DNA of 64,000 nt from Hydrogenophaga crocea (GTDB lineage Bacteria; Pseudomonadota; Gammaproteobacteria; Burkholderiales; Burkholderiaceae_C), in assembly GCF_011388215.1 (NCBI RefSeq), contig NZ_CP049989.1, forward strand, positions 248,001 through 312,000. Reading direction: 5' to 3'. The translations under genes were made by a program, and so were the position numbers. The notes below the pieces were generated by a model. It saw only the letters and a list, made by a program, of their open reading frames with translations. It was not told the DNA's origin and made no database searches. This document shows, piece after piece, positions 37,366 to 48,006 of this stretch (position 1 is its first letter; the number at the start of each line of letters is the position of its first letter).

Positions 37366-39662
37366 TCACCCCCTCCCCAGCGCCTTCAGCACTTCCTCGG
37401 CCGTGGCCGGCGCGTCCATGGCCCCGGGCTGGCCGCCGGCGCGGGCCACCGCGTCGCGCAGCGCCTCGTACACGCTGATGGCCAGCATGAACGGCGGCTC
37501 GCCCACGGCCTTGCTGCCGTGCACGTTGTCTTCGCGGTTGGCCTCGGGCCACAGGTCCACGCGCCAGTGGGGCGGCAGGTCGCCCGCGGTGGGGATCTTG
37601 TAGGTGCTGGGCGCGTGGGTTTGCAGCTTGCCCTGGGCGTTCCACACCAGTTGCTCGGTGGTGAGCCAGCCCATGCCCTGGACGAAGCCGCCCTCGATCT
37701 GGCCGATGTCGAGCGCCGGGTTGATGCTGTGGCCCACGTCGTGCAGGATGTCCACTGCGAGCACGCGGCTCTCGCCGGTGAGCGTGTCGATCGCCACCTC
37801 GCTGCAGGCCGCGCCGTAGGCAAAGTAATAGAAGGGCCGGCCCTTCATCGTGGTCTTGTCGTAGTGGATCTTGGGCGTGCGGTAGAAGCCGTCGCTCCAG
37901 AGCTGGATGCGGTTGGCATAGGCCGCACCCACCACGTCCTCGAAGCGGCGCGTGGTCTTGGGGGTGTGGATCTCGCCGTGCGCGAAGCGCACCGCGCCCG
38001 CACCGCAGCCGTCGAGCCCGGCCACGAAGGCCGCGAGGTTGTCGCGCACGTGGCGCGCGGCGAACTGCGCAGCGCGGCCGTTGAGGTCGGTGCCACTGCT
38101 GGCCGCGGTGGCGCTCGCGTTGGGCACCTTGCTGGTGTCGGCCGCGGTGCAGAGCACACGCTCGCAGGGCACGCCGAGCTCGTCGGCCACGATCTGCGCC
38201 ACCTTGGTGTTCAGGCCCTGGCCCATCTCGGTGCCGCCGTGGTTCACCATCACGCTGCCGTCGGTGTACACATGCACCAGCGCACCGGCCTGGTTGAACA
38301 GCGTGGCCGTGAAGCTGATGCCGAACTTCACCGGCGTGAGCGCCATGCCCTTCTTGATCACCGGGCTCTGGGCGTTGAAGGCGTCGATCGCGGCGCGGCG
38401 CTCGGCGTAGCGGCTGGTCTGCGCGAGCGTGGTCAACAGCGGCTCGAGGATGTTGTCTTCCACGCGCATGTCGTAGTGCGTGAGGTCGCGCTCGCCGATG
38501 CCGTAGAGGTTGCGCAGGCGCACCTGCAGCGGGTCCAGCCCCAGGTGGCGCGCGATGTCGCCCAGGATGCGCTCGATCGCGATCACGCCCTGCGGCCCGC
38601 CGAAGCCGCGGAAGGCGGTGTGGCTCTGGGTGTTCGTCTTGCAGCGGAACGAGTCGACCGCCACGTCTTCGAGGAAGTAGGCGTTGTCGCAGTGGAAGAT
38701 GGCGCGGTCGGCCACCGGGCCCGAGAGGTCGGCGCTGAACCCGCAGTTGACCAGCATCTGCAGCTGCAGGCCGCAGAGTCGGCCGTCGTCGCCAAAGCCC
38801 ACGCGGTACTGGTAGGCAAACGGGTGGCGCTTGCCGGTGATCATGAAATCGTCGTCGCGATCGAGCCGCAGCTTCACGGGCCGGCCCAGGTGGTTCGCGG
38901 CCACGGCCGCCCACACCGCGAGGTGGCCGGCCTGCGTTTCCTTGCCGCCGAAGCCGCCGCCCATGCGCCGGCATTCCACGGTCACCGCGTGGTTGGCGAT
39001 GCCCAGCGCGTGCGACACCCAGTGCTGCACCTCGCCCGGGTGCTGGGTGCTGCTGTAGACCCACCACTGGTTCTGCTCGAGCGGCAGCACGTAGGCCACC
39101 TGGCCTTCGAGGTAGAAGTGTTCCTGGCCGCCGACCTCGAAGCCGCCTTCGAGCACGTGCTTCGCGCGCCGCAGCGCGGCCTGCGCATCGCCGCGCGCCA
39201 CGTGCACCGGCGGCAGCACGTAGCTGCGCTGCTCGTGCGCCTCGTGCACCGTGAGCACGGGCGGCAGCGCCTCGATCCGGGGCGTGACGAGCCGGGCGGC
39301 GCGGCGCGCGGTCATCACGTCGTCGGCCACGATGAGGCCGATCACCTGGCCCATGAACTGCACCGTGTCGCGCGCGAACACCGGCTCGTCGTGCGCGAAG
39401 GCGGCCAGCACCGGGTCGCCGGGGATCTGCCCGGCGCCCACGAAGCCGCGCACGCCGGGCAGGGCCAGCGCGGCGCTGGTGTCCACGCCGAGCAGGCGGC
39501 CGTGCGCCACGGGCGAGCACACCGGCGCGGCGTGCAGGGTGCCGCGCACCTCGGGGATGTCGTCGATGTAGGGAGCGGCGCCGGCCACCTGGGCGCGCGC
39601 GCTCTCGTGGGCGCGCGACACGCCCGCGGCCGGGGTTTTCAGGGGCAGGGCTTCGGGGGCAT

Positions 39663-39666
<4 letters not shown>
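37366..39666 (-). CDS. xdhB: xanthine dehydrogenase, molybdopterin-binding subunit
   Basis: Large subunit that hydroxylates hypoxanthine and xanthine to urate at the Mo centre. The 766 residues show AAPYIDDIPEVRGTLHAAPV, GGQEHFYLEGQ (Gln near Mo), CRRMGGGFGGKE, AFRGFGGPQG (substrate Arg region) and the catalytic Glu in GSKAVGEPPFM. The start overlaps the xdhA stop as ATGA. Length and motifs match the bacterial XdhB type. Confidence 0.97.
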
Positions 39667-41144
<1,478 letters not shown>

Positions 41145-41177
41145 GCGCGCCAGCATACTGGGGAGGGTTCAGGGCAT

Positions 41178-41195
41178 CATATGGGTTTGCATATG
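41178..41195. promoter_or_regulatory. twin CATATG element in the xdhA/LysR divergent promoter
   Basis: Two copies of the self-palindrome CATATG separated by GGTTTG lie midway between xdhA and the divergent LysR gene. The arrangement contains a T-N11-A core, the LysR-type binding motif. It is among the few AT-richer spots of the region. Confidence 0.55.
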
Positions 41196-41238
41196 TTGCC
41201 GATGCCCGCCCCACGATGCCACTGCGCCTGAGACCGTC

Positions 41239-42198
41239 ATGAAATACGGCCCCATGTTCGATCGCATCGACCTGCACCTGATTCGCGTGCTGCACACCGT
41301 GCTCACCGAACGCAGCGTGTCGCGCTCGGCCATCAAGCTCGGCATGTACCAGCCCGCGGTGAGCGCCGCGCTCAAGAAGCTGCGCGAGCTCGCGGGCGAC
41401 CCGCTGCTGGTGCGCTCGGGCGCCGGCATGGTGCCCACCGAGGCCGCGCTGCGCATGATCGAGCCGGCCGCGGCCATCCTGCGCAGCGCCGAGGTGCTGT
41501 TCTCCGACGCCCGCGCCTTCGACCCGGCCACCTCGCGCCACACCTTCAGCCTGGCCGCGAGCGACTACCTCGATCCGTTGTTCCTGCCGCAGTTGGTGAC
41601 GCAGATCAAGGCCGCGGCGCCGCAGTGTGCGATCGACATCCACCCGCTCTCGGGCGACGCCGACTACCGCCACCACCTGGCCCAGGGCACGGTGGACGTG
41701 GTGATCGGCAACTGGCCGCAGCCGCCCGACGACCTGCACCTGGGCCGCCTCTTCGGCGACGAGGTGGTGTGCCTGGTGGCCAACCACCACCCCGCGGTGC
41801 GCCGCGGCTGGGACGAGGCGGCCTGGCTCGCGGCCGAGCACATCGCGCCCACACCCACCCACCCGGGCGCGCGCGGCTTCATCGACGACCACCTGGCCAG
41901 CCAGGGCCTGTCGCGGCGCATCAGCGCGCGCTGCCCGCACTTCGGGCTGATCCCGGCCATGGTGGCCGGCAGCTTGCTGGTGCTCACCACCGGCCGCCAG
42001 TACTGCGAGCGCTACACCGGCGTGCTGCCGCTCACCATCCTTGTCCCGCCCCTGAAGTTCCCCCGCATGATGTATTACCAGCTCTGGCACGAACGCACGC
42101 ACGCCTCGAACGCGGCGCGCTGGCTGCGCGAGCAGATCAAGTCCGTCGCCGCCTCGCTGCGCGCGTCGCCCGCCCCCCGCGCTGCCGAGGCCGCATGA
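41239..42198 (+). CDS. LysR family regulator of the purine region
   Basis: A 319-residue activator/repressor. The N-terminal winged helix (about 7-65) shows FDRIDLHLIRVLHTVLTERSVSRSAIKLGMYQPAVSAALKKLRE; the rest is a periplasmic-binding-type effector domain. It is divergent from xdhAB and overlaps the downstream ABC ATPase as ATGA, so regulator and transporter are translated together. A purine or its breakdown product is a likely ligand. Residues before MKYGPMFDR in the open frame are rejected. Confidence 0.9.
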   Translation: MKYGPMFDRIDLHLIRVLHTVLTERSVSRSAIKLGMYQPAVSAALKKLRELAGDPLLVRSGAGMVPTEAALRMIEPAAAILRSAEVLFSDARAFDPATSRHTFSLAASDYLDPLFLPQLVTQIKAAAPQCAIDIHPLSGDADYRHHLAQGTVDVVIGNWPQPPDDLHLGRLFGDEVVCLVANHHPAVRRGWDEAAWLAAEHIAPTPTHPGARGFIDDHLASQGLSRRISARCPHFGLIPAMVAGSLLVLTTGRQYCERYTGVLPLTILVPPLKFPRMMYYQLWHERTHASNAARWLREQIKSVAASLRASPAPRAAEAA

Positions 42199-43763
42199 CG
42201 AATTCCCCCACCCCCCGCCTGCAACTGGAAGGCATCACCAAGCGCTACCCCGGCGTGGTCGCCAACAACGGTGTCTCGCTCACCGTGCAGCCTGGCGAGA
42301 TCCACGCCGTGCTGGGCGAGAACGGCGCGGGCAAGTCCACGCTGATGAAGATAATCTACGGCGCGGTCAAGCCCGACGAGGGCAGCGTGCTGTTCAACGG
42401 CCAGCCCGCGCAGGTGCGCAACCCGCAGGCCGCGCGCGCGCTGGGCATCAGCATGGTGTTCCAGCACTTCAGCCTGTTCGACACGCTCACCGTGGCCGAG
42501 AACGTGTGGCTGGGCCTGGACAAGAGCCTGTCGCTGGCCGAGGTCGCGGCCCGCATCCGCGCCAAGGGCAACGAGTACGGCCTGCCGATCGACCCCGAGC
42601 GCCCGGTGCACACGCTGTCGGTGGGCGAGATGCAGCGCGTGGAGATCATCCGCGCGCTGCTCACCCAGCCGCAGCTGCTGATCCTCGACGAGCCGACCTC
42701 GGTGCTCACGCCGCAGGCGGTGGAGAAGCTGTTCGGCACGCTGAGCCAGCTCGCGCGCGAGGGCTGCAGCATCCTCTACATCAGCCACAAGCTGCACGAG
42801 ATCCGCGCGCTGTGCACCGCCTGCACGGTGCTGCGCGGCGGCCAGGTCACGGGCGTGTGCGACCCGCGCGAAGAAAGCAACGCCTCGCTCTCGCGGCTGA
42901 TGATCGGCGCCGAGCCGCCCGAGCTCGAACACCGGCCGCTGCACGCGGGCGCGCCCGTGCTGCAGGTGCGCGGCCTCACGCTGGCCAGCGACGACCCCTT
43001 CGGCACCGCGCTGGCGGACGTTGCCCTCACCGTGCGCGCGGGTGAGGTGGTGGGCATCGCGGGCGTGTCGGGCAACGGCCAGGGCGAGCTGCTGCGCGCG
43101 CTCTCGGGCGAAGACATGCGTGCCCCCGCCGGCAGCGTGCAGATGACCGCGGCCGGCGATGGCGCCGCCGCGCAGGACGTGTCGCGCCTGCCGCCGGCGC
43201 GCCGGCGCGCGCTCGGTCTGCACTTCGTGCCCGAGGAGCGCCTGGGCCGCGGCGCCGTGCCCACGCTGTCGCTCGCGCAGAACCTGCTGCTGTCGCGGCG
43301 CGACGCGGTGGGCGCGCTCGGCTGGGTGCGCGTGGGCGCGCTCAAGCGCCAGGCGCAGGACATCATCGAGCGCTACAAGGTCAAGGCCAACGGGCCCAAC
43401 GCGGCGGCCAAGTCGCTGTCGGGCGGCAACCTGCAGAAGTTCATTGTGGGCCGCGAGATCGAGGCGAAACCGCGGCTGCTGATCGTGAGCCAGCCCACCT
43501 GGGGCGTGGACGTGGGCGCGGCCGCGCAGATCCGCGGCGAGATGCTGGCGCTGCGCGACGCCGGCTGCGCGGTGCTGGTGGTGAGCGAGGAGCTCGAGGA
43601 GCTGTTCGAGATCTGCGACCGCCTGCACGTGATCGCCAAGGGGCGCCTGTCGCCCAGCCTGGACCGCGCCGACGCCACGGTGGAGCGCATCGGCGAATGG
43701 ATGTCGGGCCTGTGGGACGCCGACCAGAACAACAACCAGGAGACCGCCCATGCTGCGGCTTGA
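42195..43763 (+). CDS. nucleoside/purine ABC transporter, tandem ATP-binding protein
   Basis: Two fused ATPase domains, 522 residues, as in sugar and nucleoside importers of the BMP type. The first Walker A is GENGAGKST (41-49), with signature LSVGEMQRVEI and Walker B LLILDEPTSVL. The second has the usual degenerate Walker A (GVSGNGQGE), signature LSGGNLQKF, and LIVSQPTWGVDVGAA. It powers the two permeases that follow. The receptor is at 45783. Confidence 0.93.
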   Translation: MTNSPTPRLQLEGITKRYPGVVANNGVSLTVQPGEIHAVLGENGAGKSTLMKIIYGAVKPDEGSVLFNGQPAQVRNPQAARALGISMVFQHFSLFDTLTVAENVWLGLDKSLSLAEVAARIRAKGNEYGLPIDPERPVHTLSVGEMQRVEIIRALLTQPQLLILDEPTSVLTPQAVEKLFGTLSQLAREGCSILYISHKLHEIRALCTACTVLRGGQVTGVCDPREESNASLSRLMIGAEPPELEHRPLHAGAPVLQVRGLTLASDDPFGTALADVALTVRAGEVVGIAGVSGNGQGELLRALSGEDMRAPAGSVQMTAAGDGAAAQDVSRLPPARRRALGLHFVPEERLGRGAVPTLSLAQNLLLSRRDAVGALGWVRVGALKRQAQDIIERYKVKANGPNAAAKSLSGGNLQKFIVGREIEAKPRLLIVSQPTWGVDVGAAAQIRGEMLALRDAGCAVLVVSEELEELFEICDRLHVIAKGRLSPSLDRADATVERIGEWMSGLWDADQNNNQETAHAAA

Positions 43764-44808
43764 AGTCCGGCCCCAGCCTTCGGCGCTGTGGGGCTACGCG
43801 TCGCCGCTGCTGGCGCTGCTCATCACGGTGCTGATCGGCATCGCGCTGTTCGAGGTGCTGGGCAAGGACCCGGTGCGCGGCCTGCAGGTGTTCTTCTGGG
43901 AGCCCATCAAGAGCGGCTACGCGATCTCCGAGCTGCTGGTGAAGGCCACGCCGCTGCTCATCATCGCGCTCGGCCTGGCGGTGTGTTTCCGCTCCAACGT
44001 GTGGAACATCGGCGCCGAGGGTCAGTACATCATCGGCGCGATCTTCGCGGGCGGCGTGGCGCTCATGGCCGACAAGACCACCGGTGCGTGGATCGTGCCC
44101 GCGGTGATCCTCGCGGGCATGGTGGGCGGCATGCTGTGGGCGGGCCTGACGGCGCTGCTGCGCGACCGCTTCAACGCCAACGAGATCCTGGTGAGCCTGA
44201 TGCTGGTCTACGTGGCGGTGCAGGTGCTCAATTACCTGGTCTACGGCCCCTGGAAAGACCCGGGCGGCTACAACTTCCCGCAGACCAAGACCTTCGAGCG
44301 CGTCGCACAGATGCCGCGCCTCATGGACGGCTCGCGCGTGAACATCGGCCTGCTGTTCGCGCTGCTGGGCGTGGCCGGCGTGTGGCTGTTCCTGTTCCGC
44401 ACCGTGTCGGGCTACGCGCAGATCGTGGGCGGGCTGGCGCCGATGGCCTCTCGCTACGCGGGCTTTTCCTCGCGCAAGGCGCTGTGGGTGGCGCTGCTGG
44501 TATCGGGCGGCGCGGCCGGCCTGGCGGGCGCCTTCGAGGTGGCCGGCCCGATCGGCCAGCTCACGCCCTACGTGCCCGCGGGCTACGGCTTCGCGGCCAT
44601 CATCGTGGCCTTCGTGGGGCGGCTGCACCCGGTGGGCATCGTGTTCTCGGCCCTGCTCATGAGCATGTTCTATATCGGCGGGGAGCTCGCGCAGTCGCGC
44701 CTGGGCCTGCCCAAATCGATCACCGGTGTGTTCCAGGGCCTGCTGTTGTTTTCGCTGCTGGCCTGCGACACGCTGATCGCGTACCGCGTGCGCTGGAAGA
44801 AGGGTTGA
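43750..44808 (+). CDS. nucleoside/purine ABC transporter permease 1
   Basis: A 352-residue membrane protein with about nine hydrophobic segments. FRSNVWNIGAEGQYIIGAI is the BPD-transporter-2 family hallmark, and the C-terminal FVGRLHPVGIVFSALLMSM is typical of the long permease of BMP systems. It overlaps the ATPase gene by 14 bases. Confidence 0.92.
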   Translation: MLRLEVRPQPSALWGYASPLLALLITVLIGIALFEVLGKDPVRGLQVFFWEPIKSGYAISELLVKATPLLIIALGLAVCFRSNVWNIGAEGQYIIGAIFAGGVALMADKTTGAWIVPAVILAGMVGGMLWAGLTALLRDRFNANEILVSLMLVYVAVQVLNYLVYGPWKDPGGYNFPQTKTFERVAQMPRLMDGSRVNIGLLFALLGVAGVWLFLFRTVSGYAQIVGGLAPMASRYAGFSSRKALWVALLVSGGAAGLAGAFEVAGPIGQLTPYVPAGYGFAAIIVAFVGRLHPVGIVFSALLMSMFYIGGELAQSRLGLPKSITGVFQGLLLFSLLACDTLIAYRVRWKKG

Positions 44809-44810
44809 GC

Positions 44811-45731
44811 ATGGAACCGTTTGCACTGCTGCTGGCCGCCACGCTCAATGCGGGCACCGTGCTGGCCATCGCCTCGCTGGGCCTGCTCATCAACGAGAAG
44901 GCCGGCATCGTCAACCTGGGCGCCGAGGGCATGATGCTGTGCGCCGCGCTCGCGGGCTTCGCCACCGTGGTGCACACCGGCAGCACCTGGCTGGGCTTTG
45001 CCGCGGGCATGGGCGCGGGCGCGCTGCTTGCGGCCGTCTTCGGCGTGCTGGTGATCTGGCTCAACACCAACCAGTACGCCACCGGCCTGGCGCTGAGCCT
45101 GTTCGGCGGTGGCTTCTCGGCCTTTGCGGGCGCGCGCTACGTGCAGGAGACCCTGCCCGAGCAGGTGCGCTGGGCCATCCCGGGCCTGGCCGATCTGCCC
45201 TTTTTCGGCGCCGCGTTCTTCCGCCACCACCCCATGGTCTACGCCTGCGTGGGCATCGCGCTCGGGCTGATCTGGTTCCTGTACCGCACGCGCGCCGGCC
45301 TGGTGCTGCGCAGCGTGGGCGAAAGCCCCGAATCGGCGCACGCGCTGGGCTACCCGGTGCGGCGCATCCGCCTCATGGCGGTGATGGCGGGCGGCGCGCT
45401 CTGCGGCCTCGCGGGGGCCTATGTGTCCACCGTGTACACGCCGCTCTGGGTCGAGGGCATGATCGCCGGCAAGGGCTGGATCGCGCTCGCGCTCACCACC
45501 TTCGCCACCTGGCGGCCCGCGCGCGTGCTGCTCGGGGCCTACCTGTTCGGCGGCGTCACCATGCTGCAGTTCCACCTGCAGGCCATCGGCGTGCAGGTGC
45601 CCAGCCAGTTCCTCACCATGCTGCCCTACGTGGCGACCATCGTGGTGCTGGTGCTGATCTCGCGCAACCCGACCTGGATCCGCGTGAACATGCCTTCCTC
45701 CATCGGGAAGCCGTTCTATCCCGGTTCATAA
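44811..45731 (+). CDS. nucleoside/purine ABC transporter permease 2
   Basis: The shorter permease partner, 306 residues with about eight hydrophobic segments. INEKAGIVNLGAEGMML is the family signature, and YVSTVYTPLWVEGMIAGKGWIALAL the late block. It follows permease 1 after two bases and precedes the receptor gene in the same operon. Confidence 0.92.
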   Translation: MEPFALLLAATLNAGTVLAIASLGLLINEKAGIVNLGAEGMMLCAALAGFATVVHTGSTWLGFAAGMGAGALLAAVFGVLVIWLNTNQYATGLALSLFGGGFSAFAGARYVQETLPEQVRWAIPGLADLPFFGAAFFRHHPMVYACVGIALGLIWFLYRTRAGLVLRSVGESPESAHALGYPVRRIRLMAVMAGGALCGLAGAYVSTVYTPLWVEGMIAGKGWIALALTTFATWRPARVLLGAYLFGGVTMLQFHLQAIGVQVPSQFLTMLPYVATIVVLVLISRNPTWIRVNMPSSIGKPFYPGS

Positions 45732-45782
45732 TTTGCTTTGCTTCCGATACCCCCCACCCCTCCGAGACACCCGAGGACATCC

Positions 45783-46928
45783 ATGACCGACCTGAACAAG
45801 AGATCCCTGATGAAGGCCGTGGCGCTGAGCGCCGTGGCCGGTGCCGTGCTGATCGGCTGTGGCAAGAAGGAAGAGGCCGCCGCGCCCGCCGCCCCGGCGC
45901 CCGCGCCAGCCGCGGCCGCCAAGCCCGAGCCGCTGAAGATCGCGTTCGCCTACGTGGGCCCGGTGGGCGACGGCGGCTGGACCTTCGCGCACGACAACGG
46001 CCGCAAGGCGCTCGAAGCCGAGTTCGGCGACAAGATCAAGACCAGCTTCGTCGAGAGCGTGCCCGAGAGCGCCGACGCCGAGCGCGTGATCCGCGACATG
46101 GCGTCCAACGGCAACAAGCTGATCTTCGGCACCACCTTCGGCTACATGGAGCCCATGCTCAAGGTCGCGGCCGACTTCAAGGACGTGAAGTTCGAGCACG
46201 CCACCGGCTACAAGACCGCCGAGAACATGCGCACCTACGACAGCCGCACCTATGAAGGCGCGTACATGGCGGGCGTGATCGCGGGCGCGATGACCAAGAG
46301 CAACACCCTGGGCGTGGTCGCTTCCATCCCCATCCCCGAGGTGATCCGCAACATCAACAGCTTCACGCTGGGTGCGCAATCGGTGAACCCCAAGGTCAAG
46401 ACCAAGGTGGTGTGGGTCAACGGCTGGTTCGACCCGCCGAAGGAAACCGAAGCCGCGACCTCGCTGCTCAACGGCGGCGCCGACGTGCTGTTCCAGAACA
46501 CCGACTCGTCGGCCGTGCTGCAGACCGCCGAGAAGGCCGGCAAGCGCGCCTTCGGCTGGGACTCCGACATGACCGCCTACGGCCCCAAGGCCCACCTGGG
46601 TTCGGCCGTGATCAACTGGGGTCCGTACTACATCAAGGCCACCAAGGACGCGCTGGAAGGCACCTGGAGCACGGGCGGCGTGTGGTGGGGCCACAAAGAG
46701 GGCGCGATCGACATGGTTTCGATCGCCGACGACGTGCCCGCCGAGGTCAAGGCCAAGATCGACACCATCAAGGCCGGCCTCAAGGACGGCAGCTTCCACC
46801 CCTGGACCGGCCCGATCGTGGACCAGTCGGGCAAGGAAGTGCTGGCCAAGGGCGCCAAGGCCGATGACGCCTTCCTGGGCGGCATCAAGTTCTACGTCAA
46901 GGGCGTGGAAGGCAAGGTCCCGCAGTAA
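45783..46928 (+). CDS. BMP-family substrate-binding lipoprotein
   Basis: Receptor of the upstream ABC system, 381 residues. A lipoprotein signal with lipobox LIGC (Cys26) is followed by an Ala/Pro tether. The BMP domain shows AYVGPVGDGGWTFAHDNGR, GTTFGYMEPMLKVA, PIPEVIRNINSF and DVLFQNTDSSAV. BMP proteins bind nucleosides or purine bases. ATG 45783 is preferred over an upstream in-frame ATG, since the basic n-region starts here. A terminator follows. Confidence 0.93.
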   Translation: MTDLNKRSLMKAVALSAVAGAVLIGCGKKEEAAAPAAPAPAPAAAAKPEPLKIAFAYVGPVGDGGWTFAHDNGRKALEAEFGDKIKTSFVESVPESADAERVIRDMASNGNKLIFGTTFGYMEPMLKVAADFKDVKFEHATGYKTAENMRTYDSRTYEGAYMAGVIAGAMTKSNTLGVVASIPIPEVIRNINSFTLGAQSVNPKVKTKVVWVNGWFDPPKETEAATSLLNGGADVLFQNTDSSAVLQTAEKAGKRAFGWDSDMTAYGPKAHLGSAVINWGPYYIKATKDALEGTWSTGGVWWGHKEGAIDMVSIADDVPAEVKAKIDTIKAGLKDGSFHPWTGPIVDQSGKEVLAKGAKADDAFLGGIKFYVKGVEGKVPQ

Positions 46929-46953
46929 AAGGGGCTTCCTGCCGCGTTGCAAG

Positions 46954-46979
46954 AAAGCTGCCTTCGGGCAGCTTTTTTT
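46954..46979 (+). terminator. intrinsic terminator after the BMP receptor gene
   Basis: The stem AAAGCTGCC / GGCAGCTTT (46954-46962 with 46967-46975) has a stable TTCG loop and a run of seven T. It closes the transporter operon and lies 15 bases before the next start. Confidence 0.93.
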
Positions 46980-46993
46980 GTTGGAATGTGCCC

Positions 46994-47998
46994 ATGCTCG
47001 AAAAACAACTCTGGCACCCCGTGCTCGACGCGCACGCGCTGCGCGACGCGCCGATCGCGGTGACCTTGCTCGGCGAGCCGCTGGTGCTGTGGCGCGACCA
47101 CGGTGCGGTGCACGCCTGGGCCGACCGCTGCCCGCACCGCGGGGCGCGGCTCTCGCTGGGTCGCGTGCTCACCACGGTGAACGGGCCGCGGCTCGAATGC
47201 CCGTACCACGGCTGGCAGTTCGCCGGCGGCGCGGCCGCGGGCCAGTGCCAGCACGTGCCCGCCGCGCCCGATTTCCGCCCGCCCGCGGGCCATGCCGCGC
47301 AGGTGTTCGAGGCCTGCGAGCGGCACGGCCTGGTGTGGGTGCGGCTGCAGGCCGGCGCCGACGCGGCCCTGGCCGAGCCGCCCGCGTTCCCCGAGGCCGA
47401 CGACCCCGCCTGGCGGCGTGTGGTGTGCGGGCCCTATGCCGTGGCCACCAGCGCACCTCGCCTGGTCGAGAACTTCCTCGACCTGAGCCACTTCGGCTTC
47501 GTGCACGAAGGCTGGCTGGGCGAGCGCGGCCACGCCCAGGTGCAGACCGGCCAGGTCACCGAAGGCGCGCAGGGCCTGCGCGTGGTCCAGGCGCGCGCCT
47601 GGCAGCCGCGCGCCTATGCCGAGGCCGAGGGCGGCGCCTGGATCGACTACACCTACGCCGTGCCGCACCCCTTCGCGGCCGTGCTGCGCAAGGAGGCGCG
47701 CGAGGGCGACCCGGTGCGCAACGCCATTGCGCTGTTCATCCGCCCCGATGGCGATGGGGCGTGCACCGCCTGGTTCGTCATGGCCACGCACAACGACCCC
47801 GCGAGCGCCGAGTCCCTGGTGGCTTTCCAGGACGCGGTCTTCGCGCAGGACCGCCCGGTGGTCGAGTCGCAGCAACCCAAGGCCCTGCCCATCGGCCGCA
47901 CCGCGCCCGTCACCGAGGTGCATGGCCCGGCCGATCGCGTGAGCAGCGCCTACCGCCGTTACCTGCAACGCCTGGGCATCGCCCTGGGCACCCTTTGA
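46994..47998 (+). CDS. Rieske non-haem iron oxygenase, alpha-subunit type
   Basis: Single-component-type ring hydroxylase or demethylase of 334 residues. The Rieske cluster is bound by Cys46, His48, Cys69 and His72 (CPHRG, CPYHGW). The mononuclear iron site has the bridging Asp163 and the ligands His166 and His171 in ENFLDLSHFGFVHEG. It sits between the nucleoside transporter and adenine deaminase. Methylxanthine N-demethylases are Rieske enzymes of similar length, so a modified purine is a possible substrate. No reductase partner is near. ATG 46994 is preferred over GTG 46988. Confidence 0.9.
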   Translation: MLEKQLWHPVLDAHALRDAPIAVTLLGEPLVLWRDHGAVHAWADRCPHRGARLSLGRVLTTVNGPRLECPYHGWQFAGGAAAGQCQHVPAAPDFRPPAGHAAQVFEACERHGLVWVRLQAGADAALAEPPAFPEADDPAWRRVVCGPYAVATSAPRLVENFLDLSHFGFVHEGWLGERGHAQVQTGQVTEGAQGLRVVQARAWQPRAYAEAEGGAWIDYTYAVPHPFAAVLRKEAREGDPVRNAIALFIRPDGDGACTAWFVMATHNDPASAESLVAFQDAVFAQDRPVVESQQPKALPIGRTAPVTEVHGPADRVSSAYRRYLQRLGIALGTL

Positions 47999-48006
47999 GC
48001 ACACCC

